In this document: one piece after another, positions 9,683 through 18,781 of the stretch
Layout of the letters: every line of letters begins with the position of its first letter
Numbering within the stretch: position 1 is the first letter of the stretch
Assembly: GCA_027972325.1 (NCBI GenBank)
Contig: JAPMOS010000175.1
Coordinates: forward strand, 1-52,500
Direction: 5' to 3'
DNA length: 52,500 bases
Source: Paratrimastix pyriformis
Taxonomy: Eukaryota; Preaxostyla; Paratrimastigidae
The notes under the pieces: model-generated
What the model was told of the DNA's origin: nothing
The model's input: only the letters and a program-made list of their open reading frames with translations
The model's database searches: none
Translations under genes and position numbers: made by a program

Positions 9683-10997
9683 GTGATTCATCGGGCTCCT
9701 ACAAGGGAAGGAAAGAAAAAAAGGCCATGGAGAAAGATATTGAAATTATTCGAAAAATCCTCTCGAGAATTGTCAATGAAAATCCAACAGACTTCGGCTT
9801 TGACAGGCGAAGGTTCGGGTGGTGGAGGTGGTGCGGGATCTCTGCGTTTTCGGCCTCGTTTCATGACTGACGCGGAAGGGAGAAGTAACCCCGAGGTGGC
9901 CGCAATGCTCGCCGGCGCTCAAACGTACTTTCCCTTTCTGCGTCGTGCCCAAGATTTGGAACTTGTCTTTGGTATCGGAGAGGACCTTTTTGCAACAATT
10001 CTTCGCGAGTTGGGCCCTGGAATTGTCTGCCGAGTCTTTTTGATCTGCGGGTAAAACGCCTTTGAAAAAATTTTTGCCTAGTCCGACCGCTGCGCCTTAC
10101 TCTTCCTCACCTATTGCAGAGATTATCCCACGAGGAGGAGGCTCGGCATCACTTTCGACGTCAGCGCCTCGACCGCAACGAGCGAAATTACCCGGTTCTT
10201 GGAGGCCATGGAGGGTCATTTCCCCCTCGATTGGAATCGGAGACGGGAAGCGGGTCTGGAAGATCGAGCTTTTCCCCCGACAGCCCCCTCTCCTCCGGCC
10301 CGCAGGTTCCTGCGGGGGAATGTTGGCGAGCTGCTGGTCCCTGATCGACAGCACCAGCTTCAGAATCGAGAAGCCGGGGCGGGACCAGGCCCTCTTCTTT
10401 TCCGGCCACCACCACACCCATGAAATGAAATATGAGGTGGTGACCAACTTGGCAGGAAGGGTCGTCTATCTTTCGCCTCCCTTCGCCGGCAGCTCACACG
10501 ATATGGCCATCTACCGTGCGACCCAGGAGCAGGTCTGCTGCGTCCGGGTTTTTCCTTCTCCCCTGACCACCGGAGGGGTGCAGCTGGTCCTGGCACCCGG
10601 AGAGCTCATGTTGGGCGATCGGGCCTATCTCGGGGCCGCTGCCGCGGCAAAGGTGGCCTGTGGATATCGGGAACCCGTGACGAGGGAAGAGCGGCGGCTG
10701 AACGAGGAGATTGTGCGGCAACGTATTCTCATCGAGAATACGTTTGGCCGAATCAAATCAAAATGGCGGATCCTGAGGGACCGCTGGCGCCACAGCCTGG
10801 GCCGACTCCACCCCAGAGTCTTGCGGACACTGATCAAGATCCACAATCTGGATCTTGATTTGCATCCAATGAGAGCCGCCGCGCCACCTCGAGTTCTGGC
10901 AGAAGAGGAAGATGCCGACGAAGCAGAGGAGGTCGAGATGCGGCCGGCCTTTTATGTGGCTGACGACGAGCTGTTTTTCGAGGAAGACCCCGAATAG
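9683..10997 (+). CDS. PIF/Harbinger-type transposase (three exons)
   Basis: Exon 1 starts at ATG 9683 (later Met codons are possible) and ends at 10050. The intron 10051-10119 (GTAAAA...GCAG) and the intron 10254-10305 (GTCTGG...GCAG, 52 nt) both close the frame. After splicing, a helix-turn-helix-like stretch (RRRLGITFDVSASTATSEI) leads into the nuclease: SLIDSTSFRI (first D), SSHDMAIYR, GDRAYLG (second D) and RILIENTFGRIKSKWRIL (E). This is the HARBI1/DDE_4 pattern; the enzyme excises and reinserts the element. The tail (from about residue 360) is acidic. The frame is open throughout, so it may be recent. Confidence 0.8.
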
Positions 10998-10999
10998 AA

Positions 11000-11539
11000 A
11001 GAACCACGGAGGGGAACGAACACCGGTTGTTGGTTGGATCGGGATAAAAAAAAAGGAACGAACTTGGAAGAGGCGCGCGCTGAAAAAAAAGTGATGCCAA
11101 CAAGGACGCGAATCGGGGGCGATGAGGTGGGGGAGGAATTGGGGGGATAAAACCTTGTGTGGCAATTTCTTCTCATGGTTCCTTTGTTTGCCTCACACGA
11201 GGCTGCATGAACACGAGACTGCCTGCTCCGGCAATCGCTTCTAGTGCCCAGGCGACCCAGCCTCTCCCACCCTTTCTCGGTCTCCTCCTCTTTTTATTTT
11301 CACCCGATCTCTTTTGTTCATGAGGCACCCTGAAATTTGCAATGTTTTATCCGCATTCTCTTGACCGATCCCGCTCTCCTCAGCATTCACCAGTTATCCC
11401 GGAATGATCTCCTACTTATTCATTATCCGCGCCCAGGAAAACCCTTTTCTATTCTCAATTCTTGGTTTGCATTGCTTCAATTCCCAACAATTGTTGCACC
11501 GAGCGCATCTTGCTCCAGCAAATCTTCGGTTCAACGCTT
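11000..11539. other. No gene seen
   Basis: Mixed-composition DNA after the Harbinger transposase stop, with A-rich strings near 11,050 and pyrimidine-rich strings near 11,270-11,300. I see no coding signal, structured RNA or clear repeat. Confidence 0.4.
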
Positions 11540-11900
11540 GCTGCACCTGCTCCACCTACTTGGGTGCACCTGCTCCACCTACTTGGGTGCACCTGCTCCA
11601 CCTTGGGTGCACCTGCTGCACCTACTCCACCTACTTGGGTGCACCTGCTGCACCAACTTGGGTGCACCTGCTGCACCTACTTGGGTGCACCTGCTGCACC
11701 TACTTGGGTGCACCTGCTCCACCTACTTGGGTGCACCTGCTGCACCTGCTCCACCAACTTGGGTGCACCTGCTGCACCTGCTCCACCTACTTGGGTGCAC
11801 CTGCTGCACCTGCTCCACCTACTTGGGTGCACCTGCTGCACCTACTTGGGTGCACCTGCTGCACCAACTTGGGTGCACCTGCTGCACCTACTTGGGTGCA
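11540..11900. repeat. Minisatellite of about 21-24 bp ending at the inverted duplication
   Basis: Units of the type CTACTTGGGTGCACCTGCTG, with CTGCTGCACC and CTGCTCCACC variants, repeat about 16 times. The array stops where homology between the two large arms begins (TGTTCCAGGG at 11,901). Each unit contains the palindrome GGTGCACC. Confidence 0.9.
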
Positions 11901-13096
11901 TGTTCCAGGGTTTCTGTGGACGCTATAGACATTGAGATTTCTATAGAAAAAAGCCCGACGCTCTGGCCTCCGGGTTTTCGTGGACAGACCCTCCCCACTC
12001 GGCCTGTCTGTAGTGAGGGCCCGCGGGTTTTCATGAACAGACCCTCCCAAATCCTCCTTGCTTCACTTTCACCTTGCTTCACCCTGACGCACTTCCTCCT
12101 CCTTTTTTCGAGAGAAAACGTCGAGCCTCTAATTTCGGATCAAAAAGAGAACCAGATTCATTACTCGTCTTCGTCTTCGTCTTCGCCTTGGGGGTTGGCG
12201 TTGTAGTCGTTGTTGCCAGTGTCGTCATCCGAATTTATCGCCGGCAAACCATTCATCTTCGTCATCATCGGCTACCGGCACGTTCTCGGGAAGGGGCACG
12301 GATTCTGGCACGGGTTCGGGCTCAGCCACAAGGACAGGAAGGGGCAGAGGAAGGGGCCCAGTTAAGAGGAAGTCCCAAAGGGTAGGAAGCTCGCGCGAGC
12401 AGGTGCTGGTGCGGAACTTGTGGCACTGAATCGACCAGTCATAGGTCTTCCGTTCGTCCGCGGAGAGAGAGAGGTATTCACGTTCGCAGGCCAGGAATAC
12501 CTTGGGGAACTGTTCTCCGTAGTAGTCAGTGCGCTCCAACAGGGAACGGTCACGAAGAACCCCCCTGAGGTAGAAGGGGTAAGAGCGTTCCCAGAGGACG
12601 ATCTCATCGAGCCTCATCGGGACCTCGATGGGGTGGTCGATGTCGAATGCAGCCTCGGAATCAAGGAGCAGGGTAATGAGCAAGGCTCTTGCTGACAGGC
12701 CCCTGTAGGTCTGCGACGTATCAGAACAGCGTCCGCTGGTCAAGGAAAAAAGGACGCCACCGAAAGCGAGAACCATCCGGGTGAGTACCTTGTGCAACTC
12801 AACACAGATGGGAGCGGAGAAATGGTACTCAGTCAACGGCTTCAAAAAGTGAACGGGGACGATGAGGCCGGGATTCAGATGATTCGTGTTCGGGAACCAA
12901 CTTGCCAGCAGCTTGGGGAAGATCCGTTCGTAAAAAGCCTGTCGGCTTAGGTGCACCTCGGTCTTGTCCTCCGGTTGAAAGAAGTCGTAGGTCCTGGAGG
13001 AGAGGCATGAGAAACCCACAACACATCAGGGAAAACAGTAAACAGACCGATTGAGGAGCGGGGAGCAGCGGACTTCGTAGCCGGGGGGCATCATGC

Positions 13097-13350
13097 CGGG
13101 AAGGGGCTCAGGAAGGGGCTCAGGAAGGGGCTCAGGAAGGGGGCTCAGGAAGGGGCTCAGGAAGGGCTCAGGAAGGGGCTCAGGAAGGGGCTCAGGAAGG
13201 GGCTCAGGAAGGGGCTCAGGAAGGGGCTCAGGAAGGGGCTCAGGAAGGGGCTCAGGAAGGGGCTCTGGAAGGGGCTCAGGAAGGGGCTCAGGAAGGGGCT
13301 CAGGAAGGGGCTCAGGAAGGGACTCAGGAAGGGGCTCAGGAAGGGGCTCA
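13097..13350. repeat. 12 bp repeat coding Pro-Glu-Pro-Leu in gene A (left)
   Basis: About 20 copies of AGGAAGGGGCTC, resumed at 14,601-14,642 after the mariner insertion. On the coding (minus) strand each unit gives PEPL. One 11 bp unit and a longer G run occur near 13,141-13,170, where the frame may slip. Confidence 0.95.
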
Positions 13351-14600
13351 CAGTACCTCTCATAAATAGCGGCGGAAAACAAAGTTCCCCCCTCCCCGAT
13401 CCCAGTGCCCGCCCGGGCTGGGGCAGGCTGCAGGGTGCAGAGAAGTGACCAACATTTTGAGATCCCATAATTTTGTTGCTGGCCTGTGGCTTCAAGGGGC
13501 GGCTCGGTGGGGGGGAAGAATGACCAAGAAAATGGACGAGCAAACCCGCCTCCTCAGACGCCAAGGCAAGACCACCAGCCGGATTGCCCGGCTGCAGCAC
13601 CGCAGTGAGACATCTGTTCGTCGGGCACTGAGCCGCTCCCCATCCGCCAAACCGGGAGCCCGGGGGAGACCACGAAAGCATTCTCGCCCGGATGACCAGG
13701 CCATCATCCGACGTGCAAAGCGCCACAGAACGGAGAGTCTGCCCAAATTGGCCCGCTGGGCACGCAAGAAGAGGACCATCCGCATCAGCCCACAGACAGT
13801 CTCGCGCATCCTCCTGCGGGCTGGCCTGCAATCGAAGTGGCAAACCAAAAACCCCTCCTCACCGAGGCCCACCGACAAAAACGTCTCGCGTTTGCCCGAA
13901 CCGAGAAGGATCGCGACTGGTCCAAGGTGGTCTTCCTGGACGAGACAACCTTCACCACAGGCCCCCGCAAGCATCGTGTCCGTGCGGGCCGGAACGAGTT
14001 CGTGCCACTGCCCACCATCAAGCATCCCCCCAAAGTCCATGTCTGGGGCGGGGTCAGTGCCAAGGGGAAAACGAAGGTGTTCATCTTCACCGAAAACCTG
14101 GACGCCGCCCTCTACACGCGCATCCTGAACGAGGCCTTGCTCCCCTCTCTTCGCGCCCTGGGTCGGGGTGCCGGGCCCATCCAGCAGGACAACGATCCGA
14201 AGCACAATGCAAAAGTGTGTCTGAAAGTGCTGACCGACCATCACATCAGCCGTGTGCTTCAGCCACCCCAGAGCCCCGACCTCAACCCACTGGAGAACGT
14301 CTGGAACACCCTCAAGGACCGTGTGGCAGAGCACAACCCCGGATCTGCCCAGCAGCTGCGGAGGTGGATCCAATTTGAGTGGGACAAAATGCGAAATGCC
14401 GATTTTCTGTCATCGGTTTTGAGTATGCCCCAAAGATGCCAAGCCGTCATCGACGCCCAGGGCGGCCCCACCCGATATTAATCCATATGAGTAAATGTCA
14501 GTGAATTCTCCGAACACGGTGCCATGGGGCTTCCCCCCCCGACGGTTCCTTGGGGGTCAGACGGGACTGGGTTTTCCGCCGCTATTTATGAGAGGTACTG
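13351..14600. mobile_element. Tc1/mariner element with 30 bp terminal inverted repeats
   Basis: The ends CAGTACCTCTCATAAATAGC... and ...GCTATTTATGAGAGGTACTG are perfect inverted repeats of 30 bp. The flanks are GGGGCTCA on the left and CAGGAAGG on the right. Removing the element plus one CA restores the 12 bp repeat unit exactly, so the duplicated target is CA, not the usual TA. The right arm carries the uninterrupted repeat at the equivalent place. The element is 1250 bp, the normal size for the superfamily. Confidence 0.9.
13520..14481 (+). pseudogene. Tc1/mariner transposase with one frame change
   Basis: It starts [20 protein letters not shown] with two helix-turn-helix segments (SRIARLQHRSETSVRRAL; PQTVSRILLRAGL) and a GRPRK hook between them. 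The nuclease shows VVFLDETTF, QQDNDPKHNAK and PDLNPLENVWNTLKD, with 34 residues between the second D and the E (DD34E), the Tc1 spacing. The N-terminal part and the catalytic part lie in different frames, changing near 13,835; otherwise it reads through to the stop at 14,481. It is intact enough to be young. Confidence 0.85.
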
Positions 14601-14721
14601 CAGGAAGGGACTCAGGAAGGGGCTCAGGAAGGGACTCGGGAACGTCCTCGACGAGAATGATCACCTGGCGAGACCGAGTCCGTCTGCTAAGCATGGCATG
14701 ACTTGCGTGCTTCCTCTGCAT

Positions 14722-14962
14722 TTTGGCGGTTTCCATGCGGGATACTCCAGGGGGTAACAGCCACTCTTTTCAAAACCAGGAAGTTCAAAATCAGACACAA
14801 GGAAAGCACTATTTCTCACGCCATCTCTCTGTTTTGTTCCCCTTGTAGGACGAACTACGGCTGGCACACGCTCTTCTCGGTGAACGGACCCACGCTGACG
14901 GGTTCCGCACAAGATAAAAGTTATGGTCGAACAATAGATCAACGGTCTTCTCGATGCGACTA
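14722..14962. other. Spacer between genes A and B (left arm)
   Basis: On the minus strand this carries GTGGCTGTTACCCCCTGGAG (the reverse complement of 14,745-14,764), a short coding-like stretch (TVDLLFDHNFYLVRNP, about 14,945-14,890) and a possible 3-prime splice site. The same spacer occurs in the right arm. It could hold an additional small exon of gene B or a relic of a third copy. Confidence 0.35.
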
Positions 14963-14972
14963 GGCTCCAGGG

Positions 14973-16459
14973 TTCCCCCGGTTGAAGTCTCGGCGCTACA
15001 CGTTCCCTTTGCTCCGCGTTCCGCCCGTTTCTGGCCATGGAGATCGCAACTGAGCATGACGAGCTCAGTAAGGACGATTCCAACTTTATTATGGATCACG
15101 CCGAGATCCTTAGTCGTGACGACCCTATGGTAGAGTATCTTCAAGATGAGTTGGGTCGGCATCTGTGGTCCCCCTCTTCAGCTCCATTGGACAAGCTCTC
15201 TCCTTGGATGCGTTTGGAGCTTATGAAGCTCTTCAGTTCATTGGTCGTCAATGAGCACCGGGCCCCACGCTATGAGATCATCGAACGCACGGTGCACATG
15301 CTGCTGGAGGACAATCCGAAGAAGCAGCCTGAAGCGATCAGCCAGTTTATTTTCCAACTTCTTGGGGCTTTATTGTTCCAGCAATCGAATGTGCGAACTT
15401 TCGACTGCCACGTGCCACAAGAATCATCGCGCGGCTCGTCTGTGGACAAACACCGCACACAGCCAGAACGAGTCCTCCTATCTGTTGGGGAGACTACGTA
15501 CCGTGGTCCAAAGCAACTTGGAGGTGGAGGTGGAACTCGCCACCCGATCATCGATGGCGATCGTCCAGCGGGGAAGAAGGAGAGAGCCCGTTCCCCTTCT
15601 TCCAGCAATCCGTTTGCCTCTTCCGCTGTCCCAAGAGCACCTCTCACCTTGGCGAATCCATTTGCCAAGCCGGCACCTGTTCCGGCTCCGACTGCGGCTC
15701 ATGCTCCGGCAACAGCAACAGCACCTGCACCTGCACCTGCCCCTGCACCTGCACCTGCACCTGCACCTGCACCTGCCCCTGCCCCTGCCCCTGCCCCTAC
15801 CCATGCCCCTGCCCCTGTTCTGGTTCCTGTTGCTGCCGCTGTTGCCCCGGTTGTTGTCTCTGTTGCTGCTGGTGTGGCTCCATTGTCTGCTGTGCCTGCT
15901 GCGCCCGCTCGTGCTACCCCGACGCCCGACCATGCCGCTTCTGCCGTGCCTCCGAAGATCAGCCACTCCGACCTCTCGCCTGTTGCCAACCGTGGGCATT
16001 TGGGAAGGGAGCTACGAGAATGGGGATGGTGGATCAGGGGCCCAGTACGCCTTTCCTACCGAGGTGGTAGGTCATGGTGGATGGGTTCCGCCGCCCCCAC
16101 AGGCTGGGTTCGGGAATATTTTTCGTTCTAACTGTCTCTTTTGCATCCTTCGCCCCCCCCTTTTTTTTGTTCTTTTTGTCCCGTGTCTCAGTGTTGGATC
16201 CCTTTGTCCCCCTACTGGCCCGTTCTTTCTTTTGATGTTCCTTTTGATTGCTCAAGTGTTTGAACGATTCTGTTTCTCGGCGATATTCCAGTCTCTCTCC
16301 TTCCCGCCATGCCGTCTGTACGCCTACCCCTGAAGGGGTTTAGGTCGGCATGTTACCCGCCGGTTTCGACCGGATTAACGGATTTTCCTCTGTTTCAGTT
16401 TTCTGTGTTTTGCGCGCAGTTACTGGCAGTCGAAATAGTATCACAACAACAACAACAAC
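14973..16459 (+). mobile_element. Retroposon-like insert with 11 bp target duplication and (CAA)n tail
   Basis: The string AGGCTCCAGGG lies at 14,962-14,972 and again at 16,460-16,470. The right arm has it once, at the exact empty site (rejoined near 20,635). The insert ends in about six CAA units. An 11 bp target duplication plus a simple 3-prime tail is the footprint of target-primed (non-LTR type) retrotransposition. It carries the reading frame at 15,037-16,131 but no reverse transcriptase, so it is a passenger copied in trans: a SINE-like or gene-derived retroposon. Confidence 0.7.
15037..16131 (+). CDS. Unrecognised protein carried by the retroposon-like insert
   Basis: ATG 15,037 opens an acidic helical N-terminus (MEIATEHDELSKDD...; ERTVHMLLEDNPKK) with a regular leucine pattern over about 115 residues. 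A low-complexity Pro-Ala region follows (about 15,715-15,870), from a 6 bp repeat. The middle part reads more naturally in the next frame (NHRAARLWTNTAHSQNESS, about 15,420-15,560), so the copy is probably shifted or contains a tiny intron. No family recognised. Confidence 0.4.
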   Translation: MEIATEHDELSKDDSNFIMDHAEILSRDDPMVEYLQDELGRHLWSPSSAPLDKLSPWMRLELMKLFSSLVVNEHRAPRYEIIERTVHMLLEDNPKKQPEAISQFIFQLLGALLFQQSNVRTFDCHVPQESSRGSSVDKHRTQPERVLLSVGETTYRGPKQLGGGGGTRHPIIDGDRPAGKKERARSPSSSNPFASSAVPRAPLTLANPFAKPAPVPAPTAAHAPATATAPAPAPAPAPAPAPAPAPAPAPAPAPTHAPAPVLVPVAAAVAPVVVSVAAGVAPLSAVPAAPARATPTPDHAASAVPPKISHSDLSPVANRGHLGRELREWGWWIRGPVRLSYRGGRSWWMGSAAPTGWVREYFSF

Positions 16460-16563
16460 AGGCTCCAGGGGGTAATAGCCACTCTTTTCAAAAAAACAGG
16501 GACACATGGAAAGCGGGAAGAAGGTGGCGGAGAGAGATAGAGACAAAAAAAGTCTCGGGTTGT

Positions 16564-18547
16564 TTATGCGTTCCCAGTGAACTTGAAGAGACAGTCCCAA
16601 TGGGCCGGAATCTCGCGGTAGCAGGTGTTGGTGCGGAACTTGTGGCACTGAATCGACCAGTCATAGGTCTTCCGTTCGTCTTCGGAGAGAGCGAGGTATT
16701 CACGTTCGCAAGCCTGGAATACCTTGGGGAACTGTTCTCCGTAGTAGTCAGTGAGTTCCAACATGGAACGGTCATGAAAAACCTCCTTGACGTAGAAGGG
16801 GAAAGTGCGTTCCCAGAGGGCAAGCTCATCCAGCCTCATGTGGCCATCGACGGCACGGTCGACGCCGAATGCAGCCTCGGAATCCAGACACACAAGAATC
16901 ATCAAGGCTCTTGAAGTCAGGAACTGGTAGGTCTTCTCGATATCAGCACTTTGACCGCAGGTCATCGAAAACAAAGGTGAGTCCCAACCGGTTAAGTACC
17001 TTGTGCAACTCAACACAGATGGTACCGGAGAGTCGGTACTCAGCCATGGTCTCGAAAAAATGAACAGGGACGATGAGACCGCGATTCAGATGGTTTGTGC
17101 TCGGGAACCAACTTGCCAGCAGCTTGGGAAAGATCCGTTCGTAAAATGCCTGTCGAGTGAGTTTCAACACTTCCTTTGTCTCCGATTGCCAGACGAGGTA
17201 GATCCTGGAGGAGAGGTTTTAAGGAACCCACAAGAGGTAAAACAGAAAAACAGACCGATTGAGGGGCGGGGGGGCGGTGTTCGACGACGACAGAGGCTGA
17301 TGAGGACTCGAAGTTGTGGGAGGGACTGATGACGTGGAACTCGTGGCGGTGCGGGGCGTTCTGGGAGGCACGGAAGCTCGATCCGGAGCCACTGCTGGAG
17401 GCTTTGCAGTCGTGCTCGTGGCGGTGACCGGGGCTGCACGTGGGGTTCTGGGAGGCACGGAAGCCCGACCCGGAGCCACTGCTGGAGGCGTGGCAGTCGT
17501 GCTCGTGGCGGTGACCGGGGCTGCACGTGAGGCGGAGGACGCGACAGGGGCTGCACGTGGGGTTCTGGAAGGCACGGATGCCGGAGGCGGAGGCGTCTTG
17601 AGAGCAACGATTGAACCAGCAGCCGGCGGCGGCGGTGAACGCTGGGTTGCCAGGATCGATGTCGGGGGAACGGGAGCGGACCTCTTGATAGCCGGGGGGG
17701 CCTGTGCTGGCGTCTTGGGCGGGATGGAGTCGGGCAGTTTCTTGGGAGGCGAACCCGCCCTCGGTTTCGGAGGAGGGGCAAGCGACGACGACGGAGGGGC
17801 GGTCCGGCGTTGGGGGGGCTGTTTTGAGGGCGTCGGAGGAGGGGCTGCGGTCTGCTCGGGTTCGGGGGTCAGCTCAGGTTCGGCGGGCTGCTCGGGTTCG
17901 GCGAGCTGCTCGGGTTCACCAGGGACGGACTGCTCGGCGGCTTCCGGTTCTGTGCCGGTTTGCTGTAGTTCGGACTGCGCCGGTTCGGGTTCTGAGGGTT
18001 CTGCGGGTTCGGTGGTGGTGGCCTGCACAGGGTCGGAGGTAGTCACCTCGGGTTCAGTTGTGGTGGTCTCCAAAGGTTCGATGGTGGTCTGCTCAGGCAC
18101 GGGCTCGGTGGTCTGCTCTGGCACGGTGGTCTGCTCAGGCTCAGGGGTCTCCTCGGGCTCGGCGGTGGGCGGCTCGGGTAGCACGCTCGCCCGCGCATGT
18201 TCGCTGCTGGAAGAATGCTCGGCTGATGGAATGAAGACGACTGGGTGATGTTGATCGGCATCTTGGCTGGCATGTTGGATCTCCTCTTGTTCCTGTTCGG
18301 TCGCCTCGTGTTCCTGGCTGGCGCGTTGGGTCTCCTCTTGCTCAGCTTCATCTTCGGTGACAGTGTCCAGGCGAAGAGGCGAGGCCGGCGCTGCATCGGC
18401 GGCGGATGACTTGGGTTCAGCGCGCGCACGTTTCCTCGAATGGCCTCGCGGTTCCTCCTCCGAGGAGTCATCCCGCGAGTGACGAGGAGTCGGGTAACGG
18501 CGGCCGCTGCGCGTCTCACGAAGTTCCTGAGTGCTTTCCTTGGGCAT
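16564..18547 (-). CDS. Gene B, left copy: unrecognised family, paralogue of gene A
   Basis: The start at 18,547 (CCGCCAAAATG context) gives a basic N-terminus (RKRARAEPK) and a long disordered Glu/Gln/Thr/Pro-rich region of about 430 residues. The intron 17,255-17,205 (GTCTGT...CTCCAG, 51 nt) is like that of gene A. The conserved domain follows: RQAFYERIFPKLLASWFP, VPVHFFETMAEYRLSG, LWERTFPFYVKEVFHDRSM, DYYGEQFPKVFQACEREYL and CHKFRTNTCYREIP, to the stop at 16,564. Compared with the right copy it lacks 11 bp near 16,971 (around FGKILFS), which shifts the frame inside the domain. The A and B domains align along their whole length, so B and A are a tandem duplication older than the inverted one. 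Confidence 0.6.
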
Positions 18548-18599
18548 TTTGGCGGGATCAAGTGTGGCTATTACCCAAGGTTAGAGCCACTAAACCATC

Positions 18600-18781
18600 A
18601 AATGTTTGTCGGGGGTATACCGGCGGTATGGATTTTCAATAGAAATCGAATTTTTCGAGGTGGTGTTCCGACATCATCCCAAGTGTTTTTTCGATGAAAC
18701 TCATCGATTTACATCATCAGAACCGGTATCACGATGTTTGTCGGGGGTACTAAAATCCATACCGGCGGTATGGATTTTTCA
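18600..18781. repeat. Satellite copy at the axis of the inverted duplication
   Basis: One full and one partial copy of the 130-140 bp unit found at 1-400 separate the two arms, joined to a 23 bp string shared with the gene B upstream region (GTGGCTATTACCC at 18,564). The right arm begins directly after it at about 18,782, without the first 67 or so codons of gene B. Confidence 0.9.

Larger units (their letters stand above)
8290..10997. mobile_element. PIF/Harbinger-type DNA transposon (ends not located)
   Basis: A DDE_4-type transposase gene and a divergent Myb/SANT-like gene lie back to back, the standard two-gene layout of PIF/Harbinger elements. I could not find terminal inverted repeats or the 3 bp TWA duplication by eye, so the limits given are those of the two genes. 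Confidence 0.5.
12225..14721 (-). pseudogene. Gene A, left copy: unrecognised family, interrupted by a mariner element
   Basis: The start is ATG at 14,721 on the minus strand, in the context CCGCCAAAATG also seen before gene B. The N-terminus is basic (MLSRRTRSRQVIILVEDV), followed by a long Pro-Glu-Pro-Leu array coded by a 12 bp repeat. The mariner element (13,351-14,600) sits inside that exon. An intron, 13,047-12,994 (GTCTGT...CTCCAG, 54 nt), leads to the conserved domain at 12,993-12,400: RQAFYERIFPKLLASWFP, LIVPVHFLKPLTEY, ICVELHKVL, LDEIVLWERSYPFYL, DYYGEQFPKVFLACEREYL and KTYDWSIQCHKFRTSTC. An acidic tail ends at 12,225. The domain looks globular and soluble; I see no catalytic signature and recognise no family. 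It is a paralogue of gene B. Confidence 0.65.
11901..18342. repeat. Left arm of a large inverted duplication
   Basis: The sequence from TGTTCCAGGG (11,901) to about 18,342 is repeated in reverse complement at 18,782-22,377 with near identity. Gene order outward from the axis is B then A in both arms. The left arm is longer because it contains a 1250 bp mariner element and a 1487 bp retroposon-like insert, both absent from the right arm; without them the arms are about equal (3.6-3.7 kb). Confidence 0.9.

Noticed and set aside
13354-14597. TA as the target duplication of the mariner element
   Set aside because: The inverted repeats extend three bases beyond the TA to CAG...CTG, and only a CA duplication restores the host repeat.
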